64,000 bases of DNA, from assembly GCF_002265875.1 (NCBI RefSeq), contig NZ_NPFA01000002.1, forward strand, positions 248,157 through 312,156. The letters are read 5' to 3'. Position numbers and translations under genes: made by a program. Numbering within the stretch: position 1 is the stretch's first letter; every line of letters begins with the position of its first letter. This document shows positions 8,912 to 19,160 of this stretch, piece by piece. Under the pieces are notes generated by a model. It searched no databases. It had not been told where the DNA came from and was given only the letters and a program-made list of their open reading frames with translations. The DNA comes from Marinococcus halophilus. Its GTDB lineage: Bacteria > Bacillota > Bacilli > Bacillales > Marinococcaceae.

Positions 8912-9198
8912 ATTCTAACCAGAACTGGAAGATGAAAAAGGCAGTAGCGCTTAACTATAAGCAGAGTACATCGCAGGCTCCGGCAGTCAAAGCAAAAGGA
9001 CGGGGCTGGACGGCGGAAAGAATTATCGAGGCGGCTGCTGAACATAACGTGCCTGTGCATAAAGACGCTGGCCTTGTACATATGCTGCATGAGCTTGAAT
9101 GGAACGAAGAGATTCCGGAAGAACTGTACGAAGTTGTGGCGGAAATTTTTGCTTTTATTTACCGGATGGATAAAAAAACAGCAGAAAATGAAAACTAA
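8908..9198 (+). CDS. ylqH: YlqH, stand-alone FlhB C-terminal domain protein
   Basis: Protein of 96 residues that aligns well with the end of FlhB encoded at 36416-37498 in this same window: AVALNYKQ...APAVKAKG...AERIIEAAAEHNVPV against AVALRYEE...APKVIAKG...ARRIKEKAGEHAIPM, and FAFIYRMDKK against LAYVYRLKRK. It has no membrane segments and no NPTH autocleavage site, so it corresponds to the fragment FlhB makes after cleavage. Translationally coupled to ylqG. It may act as a modifier of the flagellar export switch; this is inference. Confidence 0.87.
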   Translation: MNSNQNWKMKKAVALNYKQSTSQAPAVKAKGRGWTAERIIEAAAEHNVPVHKDAGLVHMLHELEWNEEIPEELYEVVAEIFAFIYRMDKKTAENEN

Positions 9199-9227
9199 TC
9201 CGCACAGCAGAAACTTTTATGGAAATG

Positions 9228-9256
9228 TTGAATTTTTTTCTAAATTTCTATACGAT
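9228..9256 (+). promoter_or_regulatory. Sigma-A promoter for sucCD
   Basis: TTGAAT at 9228-9233, 17-base spacer, TACGAT at 9251-9256. It leaves a leader of about 110 bases before sucC. Confidence 0.6.
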
Positions 9257-9273
9257 AAAGGATGTGTGGGAAG

Positions 9274-9300
9274 CAGCGAGGCGATTTGAAGCCTTTCGCT
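9274..9300 (+). repeat. Hairpin in the sucC leader
   Basis: AGCGA-GGC at 9275-9282 pairs with GCC-(TT)-TCGCT at 9291-9300. There is no T run, so it is not a terminator; it could stabilise the 5' end of the mRNA or be part of a control element. Confidence 0.45.
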
Positions 9301-9376
9301 CTGACCAGATTCGATTTTGTAATCACTTACACAGTCGATAGAAGGATTCGTATTGTAACGGTGAGGGGGAAAAAGC

Positions 9377-10537
9377 ATGAATATTCATGAGTACCAGGGA
9401 AAAGAGCTCCTTCGTAAATACGGAGTAGCAGTCCCTAACGGAAAAGTTGCATTTACGGTAGACGAAGCAGAAGCAGCCGCAAAAGAACTGGGTTCGGACG
9501 TAACAGTGGTAAAAGCCCAGATCCACGCAGGTGGAAGAGGGAAGGCCGGTGGAGTAAAACTCGCTAAAAACCTCGATGACGTCCGCAAATATGCAGATGA
9601 AATTCTTGGCAAAACACTGGTTACCCACCAGACTGGCCCGGAAGGTAAAGAAGTAAAACGTCTTTACATCGAAGAGGGAAGCGACATCAAGAAAGAATAC
9701 TACTTAGGTGTTGTGCTCGACCGGGTATCATCCCGCATTGTGATGATGGGGTCTGAAGAAGGCGGAACAGAAATTGAAGAAGTAGCTGAAGAGAATCCGG
9801 AGAAAATTTTCCGTGAATACATCGACCCAGCTATCGGCATGCAGCCTTATCAGGCCCGTCGTATGGCATTTAATATGAACATACCGACAGACCTGCTGAA
9901 AGAGGCAGTGAAGTTTATGCTTGGCCTATCCAAGGTGTTTATCGACAACGACTGCTCTATTGCTGAAATTAATCCGCTTGTAACGACCGGAGACGGAAAA
10001 GTAATGGCGCTTGATGCGAAGTTCAATTTCGATTCCAACGCGCTTTACCGCCAGAAGGAAGTGCTTGATTACCGGGACCTCGATGAAGAGGATCCAAAGG
10101 AGATCGAAGCTTCCAAATATGACTTAAGCTACATTGCCCTTGATGGCAATATCGGCTGCATGGTCAATGGTGCCGGTCTTGCGATGGCTACGATGGATAT
10201 TATTAAGCACTACAGCGGCGATCCGGCGAACTTCCTGGATGTCGGCGGCGGTGCGACCGCTGAAAAAGTCACAGAAGCATTTAAAATTATCCTTGAAGAT
10301 GATGCGGTGAAAGGCATTTACGTTAACATCTTCGGTGGAATCATGAAGTGCGACGTCATCGCTGACGGGGTAGTGGAAGCTACGAAGCAGACTGGATTAG
10401 AGATTCCGCTTGTTGTACGTTTGGAAGGAACGAACGTAGAAAAAGGCAAAGAAATTCTGGAAAAATCCGGATTGAATATTACAGCAGCGGACTCTATGGC
10501 AGACGGTGCGCAAAAAATTGTTTCGTTAGTTCAATAG
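9377..10537 (+). CDS. sucC: Succinyl-CoA synthetase beta subunit (ADP-forming)
   Basis: Beta chain (386 residues) of the TCA-cycle enzyme that interconverts succinyl-CoA and succinate with ATP or GTP formation. An N-terminal ATP-grasp domain ([17 protein letters not shown], with [16 protein letters not shown] near 50) is followed by the Mg-nucleotide region (EINPLV) and the C-terminal CoA-ligase domain with DVGGGA and FGGIMKCD. The start has GGTGAGGGGG upstream. Cotranscribed with sucD 21 bases downstream, from the promoter at 9228-9256. Confidence 0.98.
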   Translation: MNIHEYQGKELLRKYGVAVPNGKVAFTVDEAEAAAKELGSDVTVVKAQIHAGGRGKAGGVKLAKNLDDVRKYADEILGKTLVTHQTGPEGKEVKRLYIEEGSDIKKEYYLGVVLDRVSSRIVMMGSEEGGTEIEEVAEENPEKIFREYIDPAIGMQPYQARRMAFNMNIPTDLLKEAVKFMLGLSKVFIDNDCSIAEINPLVTTGDGKVMALDAKFNFDSNALYRQKEVLDYRDLDEEDPKEIEASKYDLSYIALDGNIGCMVNGAGLAMATMDIIKHYSGDPANFLDVGGGATAEKVTEAFKIILEDDAVKGIYVNIFGGIMKCDVIADGVVEATKQTGLEIPLVVRLEGTNVEKGKEILEKSGLNITAADSMADGAQKIVSLVQ

Positions 10538-10558
10538 AAAGGCAGGGACCATCGACCT

Positions 10559-11473
10559 ATGAGCATTTATATTAATCAGGATACAAAAGTAGTTGTTCAA
10601 GGAATTACAGGATCTACCGGCCTCTTTCACACTCAACAGGCGTTAGAGTACGGTACAAAAATCGTCGGCGGCGTGACGCCGGGTAAAGGCGGCACGGAAG
10701 TTGAAGGCGTACCGGTTTTCAACACGCTGGATGATGCAGTAGAAGCAACCGGCGCTACCGTTTCGGTTATTTATGTTCCGCCTGCTTTTGCAGCGGACGC
10801 GATCATTGAAGCAGTGGATGCAGATCTTGATCTTGCCATCTGCATCACTGAAGGCATCCCGGTTCTTGACATGATTAAAGTGAAACGCTTTATGGAAGGC
10901 AAGCGCACCCGCCTTGTCGGCCCGAACTGCCCGGGCGTTATTACCCCGGACGAATGCAAAATCGGCATTATGCCGGGCTACATTCATAAAAAGGGACACG
11001 TAGGTGTTGTTTCCCGTTCGGGCACGCTGACGTATGAAGCCGTCGATCAGCTTACTAAAGCAGGCGTCGGCCAGTCGACAGCAGTCGGCATCGGCGGCGA
11101 CCCGGTAAATGGTACAAGCTTTACCGATGTGCTGCAGGCCTTTAACGACGACCCGGATACAGAAGCCGTTATCATGATCGGTGAAATCGGCGGCACGGCT
11201 GAGGAAGAAGCAGCTGAATGGATTAAGCAGAACATGACCAAGCCGGTTGTCGGATTCATCGGCGGTGCGACAGCTCCTCCAGGAAAACGGATGGGCCACG
11301 CCGGCGCGATTATTTCCGGCGGTAAAGGCACCGCAGAGGAAAAAATCAAAACGTTAAACGAAAGCGGCGTGCAGGTAGCTGCAACCCCAGCAGAAATCGG
11401 CGATACGATGATCAACGTTCTAAAAGAACGCAGCCTCTACGAAAAATGCCTCACCCACGAACCACAAGTATAA
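10559..11473 (+). CDS. sucD: Succinyl-CoA synthetase alpha subunit
   Basis: Alpha chain, 304 residues, holding the CoA site and the phosphorylated His. Landmarks: [19 protein letters not shown] near 15, GPNCPGVI near 122, SRSGTLTYE near 150, [10 protein letters not shown] and the active-site region [11 protein letters not shown] (phospho-His near 247). Slightly longer than many relatives because of a short C-terminal tail. Ends the sucCD operon; a strong terminator follows within 10 bases. Confidence 0.98.
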   Translation: MSIYINQDTKVVVQGITGSTGLFHTQQALEYGTKIVGGVTPGKGGTEVEGVPVFNTLDDAVEATGATVSVIYVPPAFAADAIIEAVDADLDLAICITEGIPVLDMIKVKRFMEGKRTRLVGPNCPGVITPDECKIGIMPGYIHKKGHVGVVSRSGTLTYEAVDQLTKAGVGQSTAVGIGGDPVNGTSFTDVLQAFNDDPDTEAVIMIGEIGGTAEEEAAEWIKQNMTKPVVGFIGGATAPPGKRMGHAGAIISGGKGTAEEKIKTLNESGVQVAATPAEIGDTMINVLKERSLYEKCLTHEPQV

Positions 11474-11482
11474 ACCAACCGC

Positions 11483-11516
11483 CCTCCGCTGCCCAAAGAG
11501 GCAGCGGAGGTTTTCT
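11483..11516 (+). terminator. Terminator after sucD
   Basis: Eleven-base perfect stem CCTCCGCTGCC (11483-11493) with GGCAGCGGAGG (11500-11510), six-base loop, then TTTTCTCTTT. Confidence 0.88.
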
Positions 11517-11573
11517 CTTTCCCGTATCCCCCCTTTTAACGCGCCACCACCCTCCCATGAAAGGACTACCCCT

Positions 11574-12452
11574 ATGCATAATCTCTCCTTTAATGAACGT
11601 CTTCTGGCTGTTCACGAATTCCCCCTATTCCAATGGAAGCATGTAGCAGAGCTGATGCGGTGCGATCCTGAATTACTTCTCCCTTTTAAGCAGCCGCATC
11701 TTCTCCCATTAAACAATGAACATTTAATCGCATGGCGGCAATACGTACGTGAGCTTACCGTGCAACGGCGGCTTTCGTGGTACCGCGAGCAAGGAATCGG
11801 ATGGATAACCTATTTTGACGTGCGGTATCCTTCGTCTTTAAAATCAATATACGATGCGCCGTGGGTACTTTATACGAAAGGGAACACAGGCCTGTTGCGC
11901 GAAGCACCCCGGCTCGCGGTAGTTGGCTCCCGGAGCATGACCTCTTACGGTAAAAAAGCAGTTGAAGCGTTCCTGCCTGAAAAGGCGGCCGGGCAGCTGC
12001 AGGTGGTAAGCGGGCTTGCAAGAGGCGTAGATGGCCACGCTCACCGGCACGCTTTAAAAGCAGGATACCCCGTTATTGCAGTGCTCGGCTCCGGTTTTGG
12101 ACATCTTTATCCGAAAGAACACCTCGGCCTGGCGAAAAATATTGCAGCCTCAGGGCTGCTGCTAAGCGAATATGCACCCGACAGACCTCCGCGAAAATGG
12201 CATTTTCCTGCGAGAAATCGTATCATCAGCGGGCTGAGTGACAAAATATTTGTTGTGGAAGCAGATGTAAACAGCGGATCTCTCATCACCGCGTCGCTTG
12301 CGCTTGAGCAGGGCCGTGATGTCTGTGCGCTGCCGGGACCGGTTTTTTCCAAACAAAGTTCCGGTACGAACCAGCTGATTTATGACGGTGCGCTCCCGGT
12401 GCTCCAGCCGGAAGATTTAAGCATTGTCCGAAGGCCGGACAGTGTCTCATAA
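11574..12452 (+). CDS. dprA: DNA-processing protein DprA (Smf)
   Basis: Protein of 292 residues that loads RecA on single-stranded DNA taken up in transformation. An N-terminal helical domain (1-70) precedes an extended Rossmann fold with the family motifs VVGSRSMTSYG (near 117), VSGLARGVDGHAHRHAL, VLGSGFGHLYPKEH, FPARNRIISGLS and SGSLITASLALEQGRDV. The C-terminal winged-helix domain found in longer DprA proteins is absent, as in B. subtilis. GAAAGGAC lies before the ATG. Sits between sucCD and topA in the usual Bacillus order; its presence suggests possible competence. Confidence 0.95.
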   Translation: MHNLSFNERLLAVHEFPLFQWKHVAELMRCDPELLLPFKQPHLLPLNNEHLIAWRQYVRELTVQRRLSWYREQGIGWITYFDVRYPSSLKSIYDAPWVLYTKGNTGLLREAPRLAVVGSRSMTSYGKKAVEAFLPEKAAGQLQVVSGLARGVDGHAHRHALKAGYPVIAVLGSGFGHLYPKEHLGLAKNIAASGLLLSEYAPDRPPRKWHFPARNRIISGLSDKIFVVEADVNSGSLITASLALEQGRDVCALPGPVFSKQSSGTNQLIYDGALPVLQPEDLSIVRRPDSVS

Positions 12453-12584
12453 CAGCTGGAGAATTGAAACGAAATTTAAAATTTTCCGTATGTTATGCTA
12501 GACACGTTCAGGAAACTGTGAAAGAATAATTGTGATTTCAAGCACAAAGGGCACTGAACGCCATGAACATAAAAGTATCGCGAT

Positions 12585-12613
12585 TTGACATGATAATTTA
12601 TTCGCGTTAATAA
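12585..12613 (+). promoter_or_regulatory. Sigma-A promoter for topA
   Basis: Perfect TTGACA at 12585-12590, 17-base spacer, TAATAA at 12608-12613. It sits in the 197-base gap after dprA. A weaker candidate (TTGAAA 12464, TATGTT 12489, 19-base spacer) lies upstream. Confidence 0.65.
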
Positions 12614-12649
12614 TGGTAATATTTCATTGAGACAAAGGGGAGAAGAGGA

Positions 12650-14725
12650 ATGGCCGACTATTTAGTCATCGTGGAATCTCCCGCAAAAGCAAAAACAATC
12701 GAAAAGTATTTAGGGAAAAAGTATGCAGTGAAAGCTTCAATGGGGCACGTAAGAGACCTGCCAAAAAGCCAGACGGGAGTCGACACTGAGAACAATTATG
12801 ACCCGAAATATATAACGATACGCGGGAAAGGTCCGGTACTAAAGGAATTAAAAACAGCTGCAAAGAAAGCAAAAAAAGTATATCTCGCAGCCGACCCTGA
12901 CAGAGAGGGCGAAGCCATCGCCTGGCACTTGGCGCATAGCTTAAATATTGATGAAGATTCGGAATGCCGGGTCGTTTTTAATGAAATTACAAAAACGGCG
13001 GTAAAGGATGCGTTCAAGCACCCTCGTTCCATCAACATGGATCTGGTGGACGCCCAGCAGGCCCGCCGGATACTCGACCGGCTCGTCGGCTACAACATCA
13101 GCCCATTACTATGGAAGAAAGTGAAAAAAGGACTGAGTGCCGGCCGGGTGCAATCGATTGCCGTGAAAATGATTATTGACCGGGAAAAAGAAATCAAGGC
13201 GTTTATTCCGGAAGAATACTGGAGTATTAATGGAACATTTTCGGATGGAGACACGGAATTTGAAGCGAAATTTTACGGCACTGCGAAGGAAAAGCAGGCG
13301 CTGTCTTCCCGGGAAGACGTCGACGGTGTGTTTCAAAAAATGAAAGGCGAGCAGTTTGAAGTAACCAAAGTCACAAGAAAAGAACGTAAACGAAACCCGG
13401 TGCAGCCGTTCACAACTTCCTCTCTGCAGCAGGAAGCAGCGAGAAAGCTGAATTTCCGGGCGAAAAAGACGATGATGGTCGCCCAGCAGCTGTATGAGGG
13501 CATCGATTTAGGTAAACCGGCCGGTACTGTCGGCTTGATTACCTATATGCGGACAGATTCGACAAGGGTTTCTCAAACTGCAAAGGAAGAAGCCCGGACA
13601 TTTATTACGGAGAAGTACGGGGAAGAATATGTTCGCCAGGGAGAACAAAAGGCTGCTAAAAACAGCAACAGCCAGGACGCCCACGAAGCGATACGGCCGA
13701 CGTCGATCATGTACGAGCCGAAGCAGGTGAAAAGCTCACTTTCAAGAGACCAGTACCGGCTGTACAAACTCATCTGGGAACGTCTGGTGGCAAGTGAAAT
13801 GGCCCCGGCCGTAATGGATACAATGTCGGTGGATCTTGATAATGAAGGCGTGCTGTTCCGGGCGACCGGGTCGAAAGTGAAGTTTCCAGGCTTTATGAAA
13901 GTATATGTTGAAGGCCGGGATGACGGGAAAAAAGAAGAGGATAAAATGCTTCCGGATCTTCAGGAAGGACAGATGGTCACCCGGACCGACATGGAAGAAA
14001 ACCAGCACTTCACCCAGCCGCCTCCGCGCTATACAGAAGCCCGTCTCGTGCGGACGATGGAAGAAATGGGGATCGGGCGCCCGTCAACGTATGCTCCGAC
14101 ACTCGACACCGTGCAGCGCCGGAATTACGTAGCACTTGAAGAAAAGCGTTTCGTGCCCACTGAGCTCGGTGAAATCGTCACGGAACTAATGGAAGAATTT
14201 TTCCCTGAAATTCTCGATGTGGAATTCACCGCAAAGATGGAAAACGACCTTGACTATATTGAAGAAGGCAAACAAAATTGGATTGAGATTATCGATGAAT
14301 TTTACCAGGGATTCGAACCAAGGCTGAAAAAGGCCGAAGAAGAAATGGAAGAAGTCGAAATCAAAGATGAGCCGGCCGGGGAAGACTGTGAACAGTGCGG
14401 TCACCCAATGGTCTATAAAATGGGACGCTACGGGAAGTTCATGGCCTGCTCCAATTTCCCGGAATGCCGTAACACAAAAGCAATTGTGAAGGATATTGGC
14501 GTAAAATGCCCGAAATGTAAAGAGGGGAACGTGGTTGAACGCCGAAGTAAGAAAAGGCGGATCTTTTACGGCTGCGACCGTTATCCGGAATGTGAATTTG
14601 TTTCCTGGGATAAACCGATCGCCCGGCCTTGTCCGAAATGTGAAAGCATGCTTGTGGAGAAAAAGACGAAAAAAGGCGTACACGTACAGTGCTCGGAATG
14701 TGATTACAAGGAAGAACCAAATTAA
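12650..14725 (+). CDS. topA: DNA topoisomerase I
   Basis: Type IA topoisomerase of 691 residues that relaxes negative supercoils. N-terminal TOPRIM domain with Glu in IVESPAKAK and the DxD motif in [14 protein letters not shown]; the catalytic Tyr lies in [14 protein letters not shown] (near 302). The C-terminal 120 residues hold three four-Cys zinc ribbons (CEQCGHPM...[15 protein letters not shown]...CDRYPEC; CPKCES...CSECDY). Normal length for Bacillus. Heads the topA-trmFO-xerC-hslVU-codY block. Confidence 0.98.
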   Translation: MADYLVIVESPAKAKTIEKYLGKKYAVKASMGHVRDLPKSQTGVDTENNYDPKYITIRGKGPVLKELKTAAKKAKKVYLAADPDREGEAIAWHLAHSLNIDEDSECRVVFNEITKTAVKDAFKHPRSINMDLVDAQQARRILDRLVGYNISPLLWKKVKKGLSAGRVQSIAVKMIIDREKEIKAFIPEEYWSINGTFSDGDTEFEAKFYGTAKEKQALSSREDVDGVFQKMKGEQFEVTKVTRKERKRNPVQPFTTSSLQQEAARKLNFRAKKTMMVAQQLYEGIDLGKPAGTVGLITYMRTDSTRVSQTAKEEARTFITEKYGEEYVRQGEQKAAKNSNSQDAHEAIRPTSIMYEPKQVKSSLSRDQYRLYKLIWERLVASEMAPAVMDTMSVDLDNEGVLFRATGSKVKFPGFMKVYVEGRDDGKKEEDKMLPDLQEGQMVTRTDMEENQHFTQPPPRYTEARLVRTMEEMGIGRPSTYAPTLDTVQRRNYVALEEKRFVPTELGEIVTELMEEFFPEILDVEFTAKMENDLDYIEEGKQNWIEIIDEFYQGFEPRLKKAEEEMEEVEIKDEPAGEDCEQCGHPMVYKMGRYGKFMACSNFPECRNTKAIVKDIGVKCPKCKEGNVVERRSKKRRIFYGCDRYPECEFVSWDKPIARPCPKCESMLVEKKTKKGVHVQCSECDYKEEPN

Positions 14726-14740
14726 AAAATGACTGATTAC

Positions 14741-14783
14741 AGCGCAGGTCCGACTGCTTCCGACAGGAATAGTTGCCTGCGCT
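14741..14783 (+). repeat. Inverted repeat between topA and trmFO
   Basis: AGCGCAGG at 14741-14748 pairs with CCTGCGCT at 14776-14783, with a 27-base loop and only TTTC after it. It could be a weak terminator or an mRNA-processing hairpin; the lack of a T run argues against efficient termination. Confidence 0.45.
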
Positions 14784-14808
14784 TTCAAAAGGGAAAGGAG
14801 TTTTTATC

Positions 14809-16122
14809 ATGAAACGTACACCTGTTCATATCGTCGGAGCGGGACTGGCAGGAAGTGAAGCGGCGTGGCAGCTGGCCAGGCAGGGCGTTCCGGTCAAGTT
14901 ACACGAAATGCGACCAAATAAACAGACAGCCGCGCATCATACAGATAAATTTGCGGAGCTGGTCTGCAGTAACTCATTGAGGGCCAACAATCTGACTAAT
15001 GCCGTGGGCGTATTAAAGGAAGAAATGAGGAACCTGGACAGCGTAATTATTGAGGCGGCAGACGCTGCATCGGTGCCTGCAGGCGGGGCACTCGCTGTGG
15101 ACCGGCACGAATTTGCCGCCAACGTAACAAACAAAGTGAAAAACCATCCGCTCGTGGAAGTAGTATCGGAAGAAGTGACTCATATACCGGATGAGCCGGC
15201 AATTATTGCCACCGGTCCGCTGACGGCAGAGTCGCTTTCCGAAGATATCTTTAAGCTGACCGGCGAAGATCATCTGTACTTTTATGATGCAGCTGCTCCC
15301 ATTGTGGAAACGGACAGCATCGATATGGATAAAGCGTACGTAAAATCACGTTACGATAAAGGGGAAGCGGCGTATATCAACTGTCCCATGACAGAAGAGG
15401 AATTTGACCGCTTTTACGATGCGCTGGTGGAAGCAGAAGTCGTGCCGCTGCGCGAATTTGAGAAAAATATCTTCTTTGAGGGCTGCATGCCGGTCGAAGA
15501 AATTGCCCGAAGAGGTAAAAAGACGCTGCTGTTTGGCCCAATGAAGCCGGTAGGCCTGGAGCATCCGGAGACAGGAGAACGCCCGCATGCCGTTGTGCAG
15601 CTGCGCCAGGATAACCAGGAAGGCACGCTGTTTAACATTGTCGGCTTTCAGACCCATTTGAAATGGGGACCTCAAAAAGAAGTGATCCGTTTAATTCCGG
15701 GACTAGAAAATGCTGATATTGTCCGCTACGGCGTGATGCACCGCAACACGTTTTTGAATTCCCCGAACTTCCTGAACCCGACCTATCAGACGAAAGCGCG
15801 AAGCGATTTGTTCTTTGCCGGCCAGATTACCGGAGTGGAAGGGTACGTGGAATCAGCTGCTTCAGGTCTTGTAGCCGGATGGAACGCAGCAAAGCAGTAT
15901 TTGCACGAAGAAACGGACACGTTCCCGAAAGAAACAGTAATCGGTGCTATGAGCCACTATATTACTACGGCCGGGGCCAAGAACTTTCAGCCGATGAATG
16001 CCAACTTCGGCCTGCTGCCGGCACCGGAGCAAAAAATCAAAAACAAGCGGGAGCGCAATGAATACTACGCAGAACGGGCTCTGGCTTCCATTCAGAATTT
16101 TATGAAAAAAGTCGAAATATGA
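14809..16122 (+). CDS. trmFO: tRNA U54 C5-methyltransferase TrmFO (folate/FAD-dependent)
   Basis: Flavoprotein of 437 residues that makes ribothymidine at position 54 of tRNA, using methylene-tetrahydrofolate and FADH2. The N-terminal dinucleotide-binding motif [13 protein letters not shown] is followed by LHEMRP and [15 protein letters not shown] near 150 and [19 protein letters not shown] near 345 complete the GidA-like FAD fold. The start at 14809 has GAAAGGAG upstream; in-frame 14773 is less likely. Known earlier as gid. Confidence 0.97.
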   Translation: MKRTPVHIVGAGLAGSEAAWQLARQGVPVKLHEMRPNKQTAAHHTDKFAELVCSNSLRANNLTNAVGVLKEEMRNLDSVIIEAADAASVPAGGALAVDRHEFAANVTNKVKNHPLVEVVSEEVTHIPDEPAIIATGPLTAESLSEDIFKLTGEDHLYFYDAAAPIVETDSIDMDKAYVKSRYDKGEAAYINCPMTEEEFDRFYDALVEAEVVPLREFEKNIFFEGCMPVEEIARRGKKTLLFGPMKPVGLEHPETGERPHAVVQLRQDNQEGTLFNIVGFQTHLKWGPQKEVIRLIPGLENADIVRYGVMHRNTFLNSPNFLNPTYQTKARSDLFFAGQITGVEGYVESAASGLVAGWNAAKQYLHEETDTFPKETVIGAMSHYITTAGAKNFQPMNANFGLLPAPEQKIKNKRERNEYYAERALASIQNFMKKVEI

Positions 16123-16151
16123 TTGCTAGGCTCCGGGGTTTGTGATACGAT
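16123..16151 (+). promoter_or_regulatory. Candidate promoter for xerC-hslVU-codY
   Basis: TTGCTA at 16123-16128, 17-base spacer, TACGAT at 16146-16151 preceded by TGA (extended -10). Directly follows the trmFO stop. Confidence 0.55.
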
Positions 16152-16227
16152 TTACTAGCTTTTGTCTTCATAAAGCGGCAACAGAACCGCCAAAGGAAGC
16201 AGAAAGCGTAAAGGAGCAAAAAAGCTG

Positions 16228-17145
16228 ATGAATCCGTTATTAGCATGGCGAGAAGAATTTTTCCGCTACTTGGAACTGGAAAAGAATATTTCTTCCTACA
16301 CCAAAACCGCCTATGAGCAGGACTTAATGGAATTTGACACATTTATGCAGCAGGAAGGGTGGAAGCATGTGGAGGACGTTGATCCGGCGCTTGTCCGTCT
16401 CTACTACAGCAAAATGTACGACCACTCATACGCAAGGGCGACAGTAGCACGGAAAATTTCAGCGCTGCGTGCTTATTTCCGCTATTTGCAGCGTGAAGAT
16501 TATATTGAACAAAATCCGTTCATCGGTGCAAGCCATCCAAAAAAAGAACGGCCGCTGCCCCATTTTTTATATGAAGAAGAAATCGAATCGCTGTTTGCTT
16601 CTTTTGATATGAGCAAGCCGCTTGATATCAGGGATAAAGCCATTATGGAGCTGCTTTATGCTACGGGCATGCGTATCAGCGAATGCCAGCAGCTTCAGGC
16701 TGATGACCTCGATGACTATCTCGGCACGATTTTAGTAAAGGGTAAAGGCCGAAAGGAAAGATATGTTCCGGTAGGAAGCTTTGCCCAGGAAGCCGTGGAG
16801 CTGTATAAAACGAATGTGCGGCCGGAGCTCGCAGCCAAAAGCAAGGCCCCGGCCGGACAGCTGTTTTTGAACGCCCGGGGCGGTCCGTTGACGGACCGTG
16901 GTTTTCGGCATGTCATTAACGAGCGGGTGAAAAAGGTATCGAGTACGCTGCGTATTTCCCCTCATGACTTGAGGCACACGTTTGCGACACACCTGCTCAA
17001 CCACGGGGCGGATCTCCGTGTAGTGCAGGACCTGCTCGGGCATGCCAATTTATCAACCACCCAGATTTATACCCATGTCACTAAAGAACGGCTCCAGGAT
17101 GTGTACCAGCACGCGCATCCGAGAGCAGAAAGGAAGCGTGAATAA
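16228..17145 (+). CDS. xerC: Site-specific tyrosine recombinase XerC (CodV)
   Basis: Tyrosine recombinase of 305 residues that, with XerD, resolves chromosome dimers at dif. N-terminal SAM-like core-binding domain (1-95), then a catalytic domain with the full set: Arg in ATGMRISE (near 150), Lys in GKGRKERYVP, HDLRHTFATHLL, HANLSTTQ and the nucleophile Tyr in TQIYTHVTK (near 283). AAAGGAG lies 9 bases before the start. As the first of xerC-hslV-hslU-codY it corresponds to codV in B. subtilis; not a mobile-element integrase. Confidence 0.95.
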   Translation: MNPLLAWREEFFRYLELEKNISSYTKTAYEQDLMEFDTFMQQEGWKHVEDVDPALVRLYYSKMYDHSYARATVARKISALRAYFRYLQREDYIEQNPFIGASHPKKERPLPHFLYEEEIESLFASFDMSKPLDIRDKAIMELLYATGMRISECQQLQADDLDDYLGTILVKGKGRKERYVPVGSFAQEAVELYKTNVRPELAAKSKAPAGQLFLNARGGPLTDRGFRHVINERVKKVSSTLRISPHDLRHTFATHLLNHGADLRVVQDLLGHANLSTTQIYTHVTKERLQDVYQHAHPRAERKRE

Positions 17146-17148
17146 TAA

Positions 17149-17697
17149 ATGGAACCATCCTTTCACGCCACAACAATATACGCTGTCCACCACGGGGGCA
17201 AAGCAGCAATGGCCGGGGACGGCCAGGTAACGCTCGGCCAGCAGGTGGTCATGAAGCATACCGCAAGAAAAGTAAGAAAGCTGTACAACGGAAAAGTGCT
17301 CGCCGGCTTCGCCGGATCGGTAGCCGATGCATTTACGCTGTTTGATTTATTTGAAGAAAAGCTTGAGCAGTGGAGCGGTAACCTGCAACGGGCTGCGGTC
17401 GAGCTTGCCAAGGACTGGCGCAGCGATAAAACACTTCGGCGCCTTGAAGCGATGCTGATCGTCATGGATAAATCCACTATGCTTTTAGTGGCAGGCACTG
17501 GAGAAGTGATTGAGCCTGACGATGATATGCTTGCGATCGGTTCCGGCGGCAACTATGCTCTCAGCGCCGGCCGTGCCCTTAAAAAACATGCGACGCATTT
17601 GACTGCCCGGGAAATGGCCAAAGCTTCACTTGAGACAGCAGCGGATATCTGTGTATTCACCAACCATGAAATCATTATCGAAGATTTGGAATCTTAA
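17149..17697 (+). CDS. hslV: HslV (ClpQ/CodW) peptidase subunit of the HslUV protease
   Basis: Proteasome-like peptidase of 182 residues that forms the core of the ATP-dependent HslUV complex. [43 protein letters not shown] and [10 protein letters not shown] match the family closely. The N-terminus reads [10 protein letters not shown]. In E. coli the nucleophile is the first Thr of TTI after Met removal; in B. subtilis it is reported to be the Ser directly after Met1. Here residue 2 is Glu and residue 3 Pro, so neither is exposed by simple Met removal (see findings). Three bases after xerC, 27 before hslU. Confidence 0.96.
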   Translation: MEPSFHATTIYAVHHGGKAAMAGDGQVTLGQQVVMKHTARKVRKLYNGKVLAGFAGSVADAFTLFDLFEEKLEQWSGNLQRAAVELAKDWRSDKTLRRLEAMLIVMDKSTMLLVAGTGEVIEPDDDMLAIGSGGNYALSAGRALKKHATHLTAREMAKASLETAADICVFTNHEIIIEDLES

Positions 17698-17724
17698 AAC
17701 ATAGTCCGCTAAGGGGGCTTATTA

Positions 17725-19137
17725 ATGGAAATTTCAATGACACCCAAACAAATTGTAGAACGGCTCGATCAATATATTATCGGCCAGAATGAAGCTAAGC
17801 GTTCTGTCGCCGTAGCGCTTCGCAACCGGTATCGCAGAAGCAAGCTGCCAGAACAGCTTCAAGAGGAAGTAACGCCTAAAAATATTCTGATGATCGGCCC
17901 CACTGGCGTAGGAAAAACAGAAATTGCCCGCCGGATTGCTAAACTTGTTGGCGCCCCGTTTTCGAAGGTGGAAGCAACAAAATTCACGGAAGTCGGCTAC
18001 GTTGGCCGCGATGTGGAGTCAATGATCCGGGATCTGGTGGAGGTTGCCGTCCGAATTGTAAAGGAAGAAAAAGCGGCGTCCGTACAGGAAAAGGCCGAAA
18101 AAGCAGCCAATAAAAAAATCGTCCGGCTGCTTGCCCCGCGAAAACGAAAAAACCGGCAGGCGGACAACAATGCCGGCAATCCGTTTGGGATGCTTTTTCA
18201 GCAAAATAATGACAGCGAAGAAGAGGAGGAGACGGATACCTCCGACAACAGCGATCTTCGTGAGCAGCGCCGGCAGCTGCAGAAGCAGCTCGAAATGGGA
18301 GAGCTTGAGGACCGCAAAGTAACCATCGAGGTCGAACAGCAGTCCGGCTCGATGGGTGACATGTTTCAGGGCGGCGGCATGGAGCAGATGGGCATGAATA
18401 TGCAGGAGATGCTCGGAAACATGATGCCAAAGAAAACAAGCAACCGCACCCTCCCTGTTCGCGAAGCACGTAAGGTGCTTACCGAGCAGGAAGCCCAGAA
18501 AATGATCGATATGGATGAAGTCAGTTCAGAGGCGGTTTACCGCGCGGAGCAGCTGGGAATTGTATTCCTGGATGAAATCGACAAAGTGACCGGCAAAAAA
18601 GAAAGCAGCAGTGCGGACGTGTCGCGCGAAGGCGTCCAGCGGGACATCCTGCCGATTGTGGAAGGATCAACTGTCAATACCAAGTACGGCCCGGTTCGTA
18701 CCGACCATATGCTGTTTATTGCTGCGGGTGCTTTTCATACGGCCAAGCCTTCCGATTTAATTCCTGAGCTGCAAGGAAGATTTCCGGTGCGTGTCGAATT
18801 AGATAACTTAGGGGCAGCAGATTTTGCCCGGATTCTGCGGGAGCCGGACCAGGCCCTTACCAAACAGTATCAGGCGCTCATCCGCACAGAGGGCATCGAA
18901 GTGACCTTTACAGACGAAGCTGTCGAAACTATCGCAGAATTGGCGGAAGCGGTCAATCAGCAGACGGAAAATATTGGTGCAAGACGACTCCACACGCTGC
19001 TTGAACGGCTGCTCGAGGATCTGTCCTTTGAGGCTCCGGAAATTACCATGGATGCCATCACCATTACACCGGAATACGTCAACGATAAACTGGCGACGAT
19101 CGCCAGGGACCGGGACGTCAGCCGGTATATTTTGTAG
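17725..19137 (+). CDS. hslU: HslU (ClpY/CodX) ATPase subunit of the HslUV protease
   Basis: AAA+ unfoldase of 470 residues that feeds substrates to HslV. N domain, Walker [10 protein letters not shown] (near 57), a gate loop with GYVGRDVE (near 90), a large intermediate domain (about 105-240) rich in Met, Gln and Gly, Walker B VFLDEIDK (near 280), sensor and C-terminal domains. The C-terminus DVSRYIL is the tail that docks in HslV. RBS AAGGGGG 8 bases before the ATG. The intermediate domain holds a Glu-rich patch and a Met/Gly-rich patch. Confidence 0.97.
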   Translation: MEISMTPKQIVERLDQYIIGQNEAKRSVAVALRNRYRRSKLPEQLQEEVTPKNILMIGPTGVGKTEIARRIAKLVGAPFSKVEATKFTEVGYVGRDVESMIRDLVEVAVRIVKEEKAASVQEKAEKAANKKIVRLLAPRKRKNRQADNNAGNPFGMLFQQNNDSEEEEETDTSDNSDLREQRRQLQKQLEMGELEDRKVTIEVEQQSGSMGDMFQGGGMEQMGMNMQEMLGNMMPKKTSNRTLPVREARKVLTEQEAQKMIDMDEVSSEAVYRAEQLGIVFLDEIDKVTGKKESSSADVSREGVQRDILPIVEGSTVNTKYGPVRTDHMLFIAAGAFHTAKPSDLIPELQGRFPVRVELDNLGAADFARILREPDQALTKQYQALIRTEGIEVTFTDEAVETIAELAEAVNQQTENIGARRLHTLLERLLEDLSFEAPEITMDAITITPEYVNDKLATIARDRDVSRYIL

Positions 19138-19160
19138 CATAAATCAGGAGGAGAATCAGC

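Noticed and set aside
16228-17145. Integrase of a mobile element
   Set aside because: The recombinase lies in the conserved topA-trmFO-xerC-hslVU order, has XerC-like sequence and no flanking attachment-site repeats or cargo.
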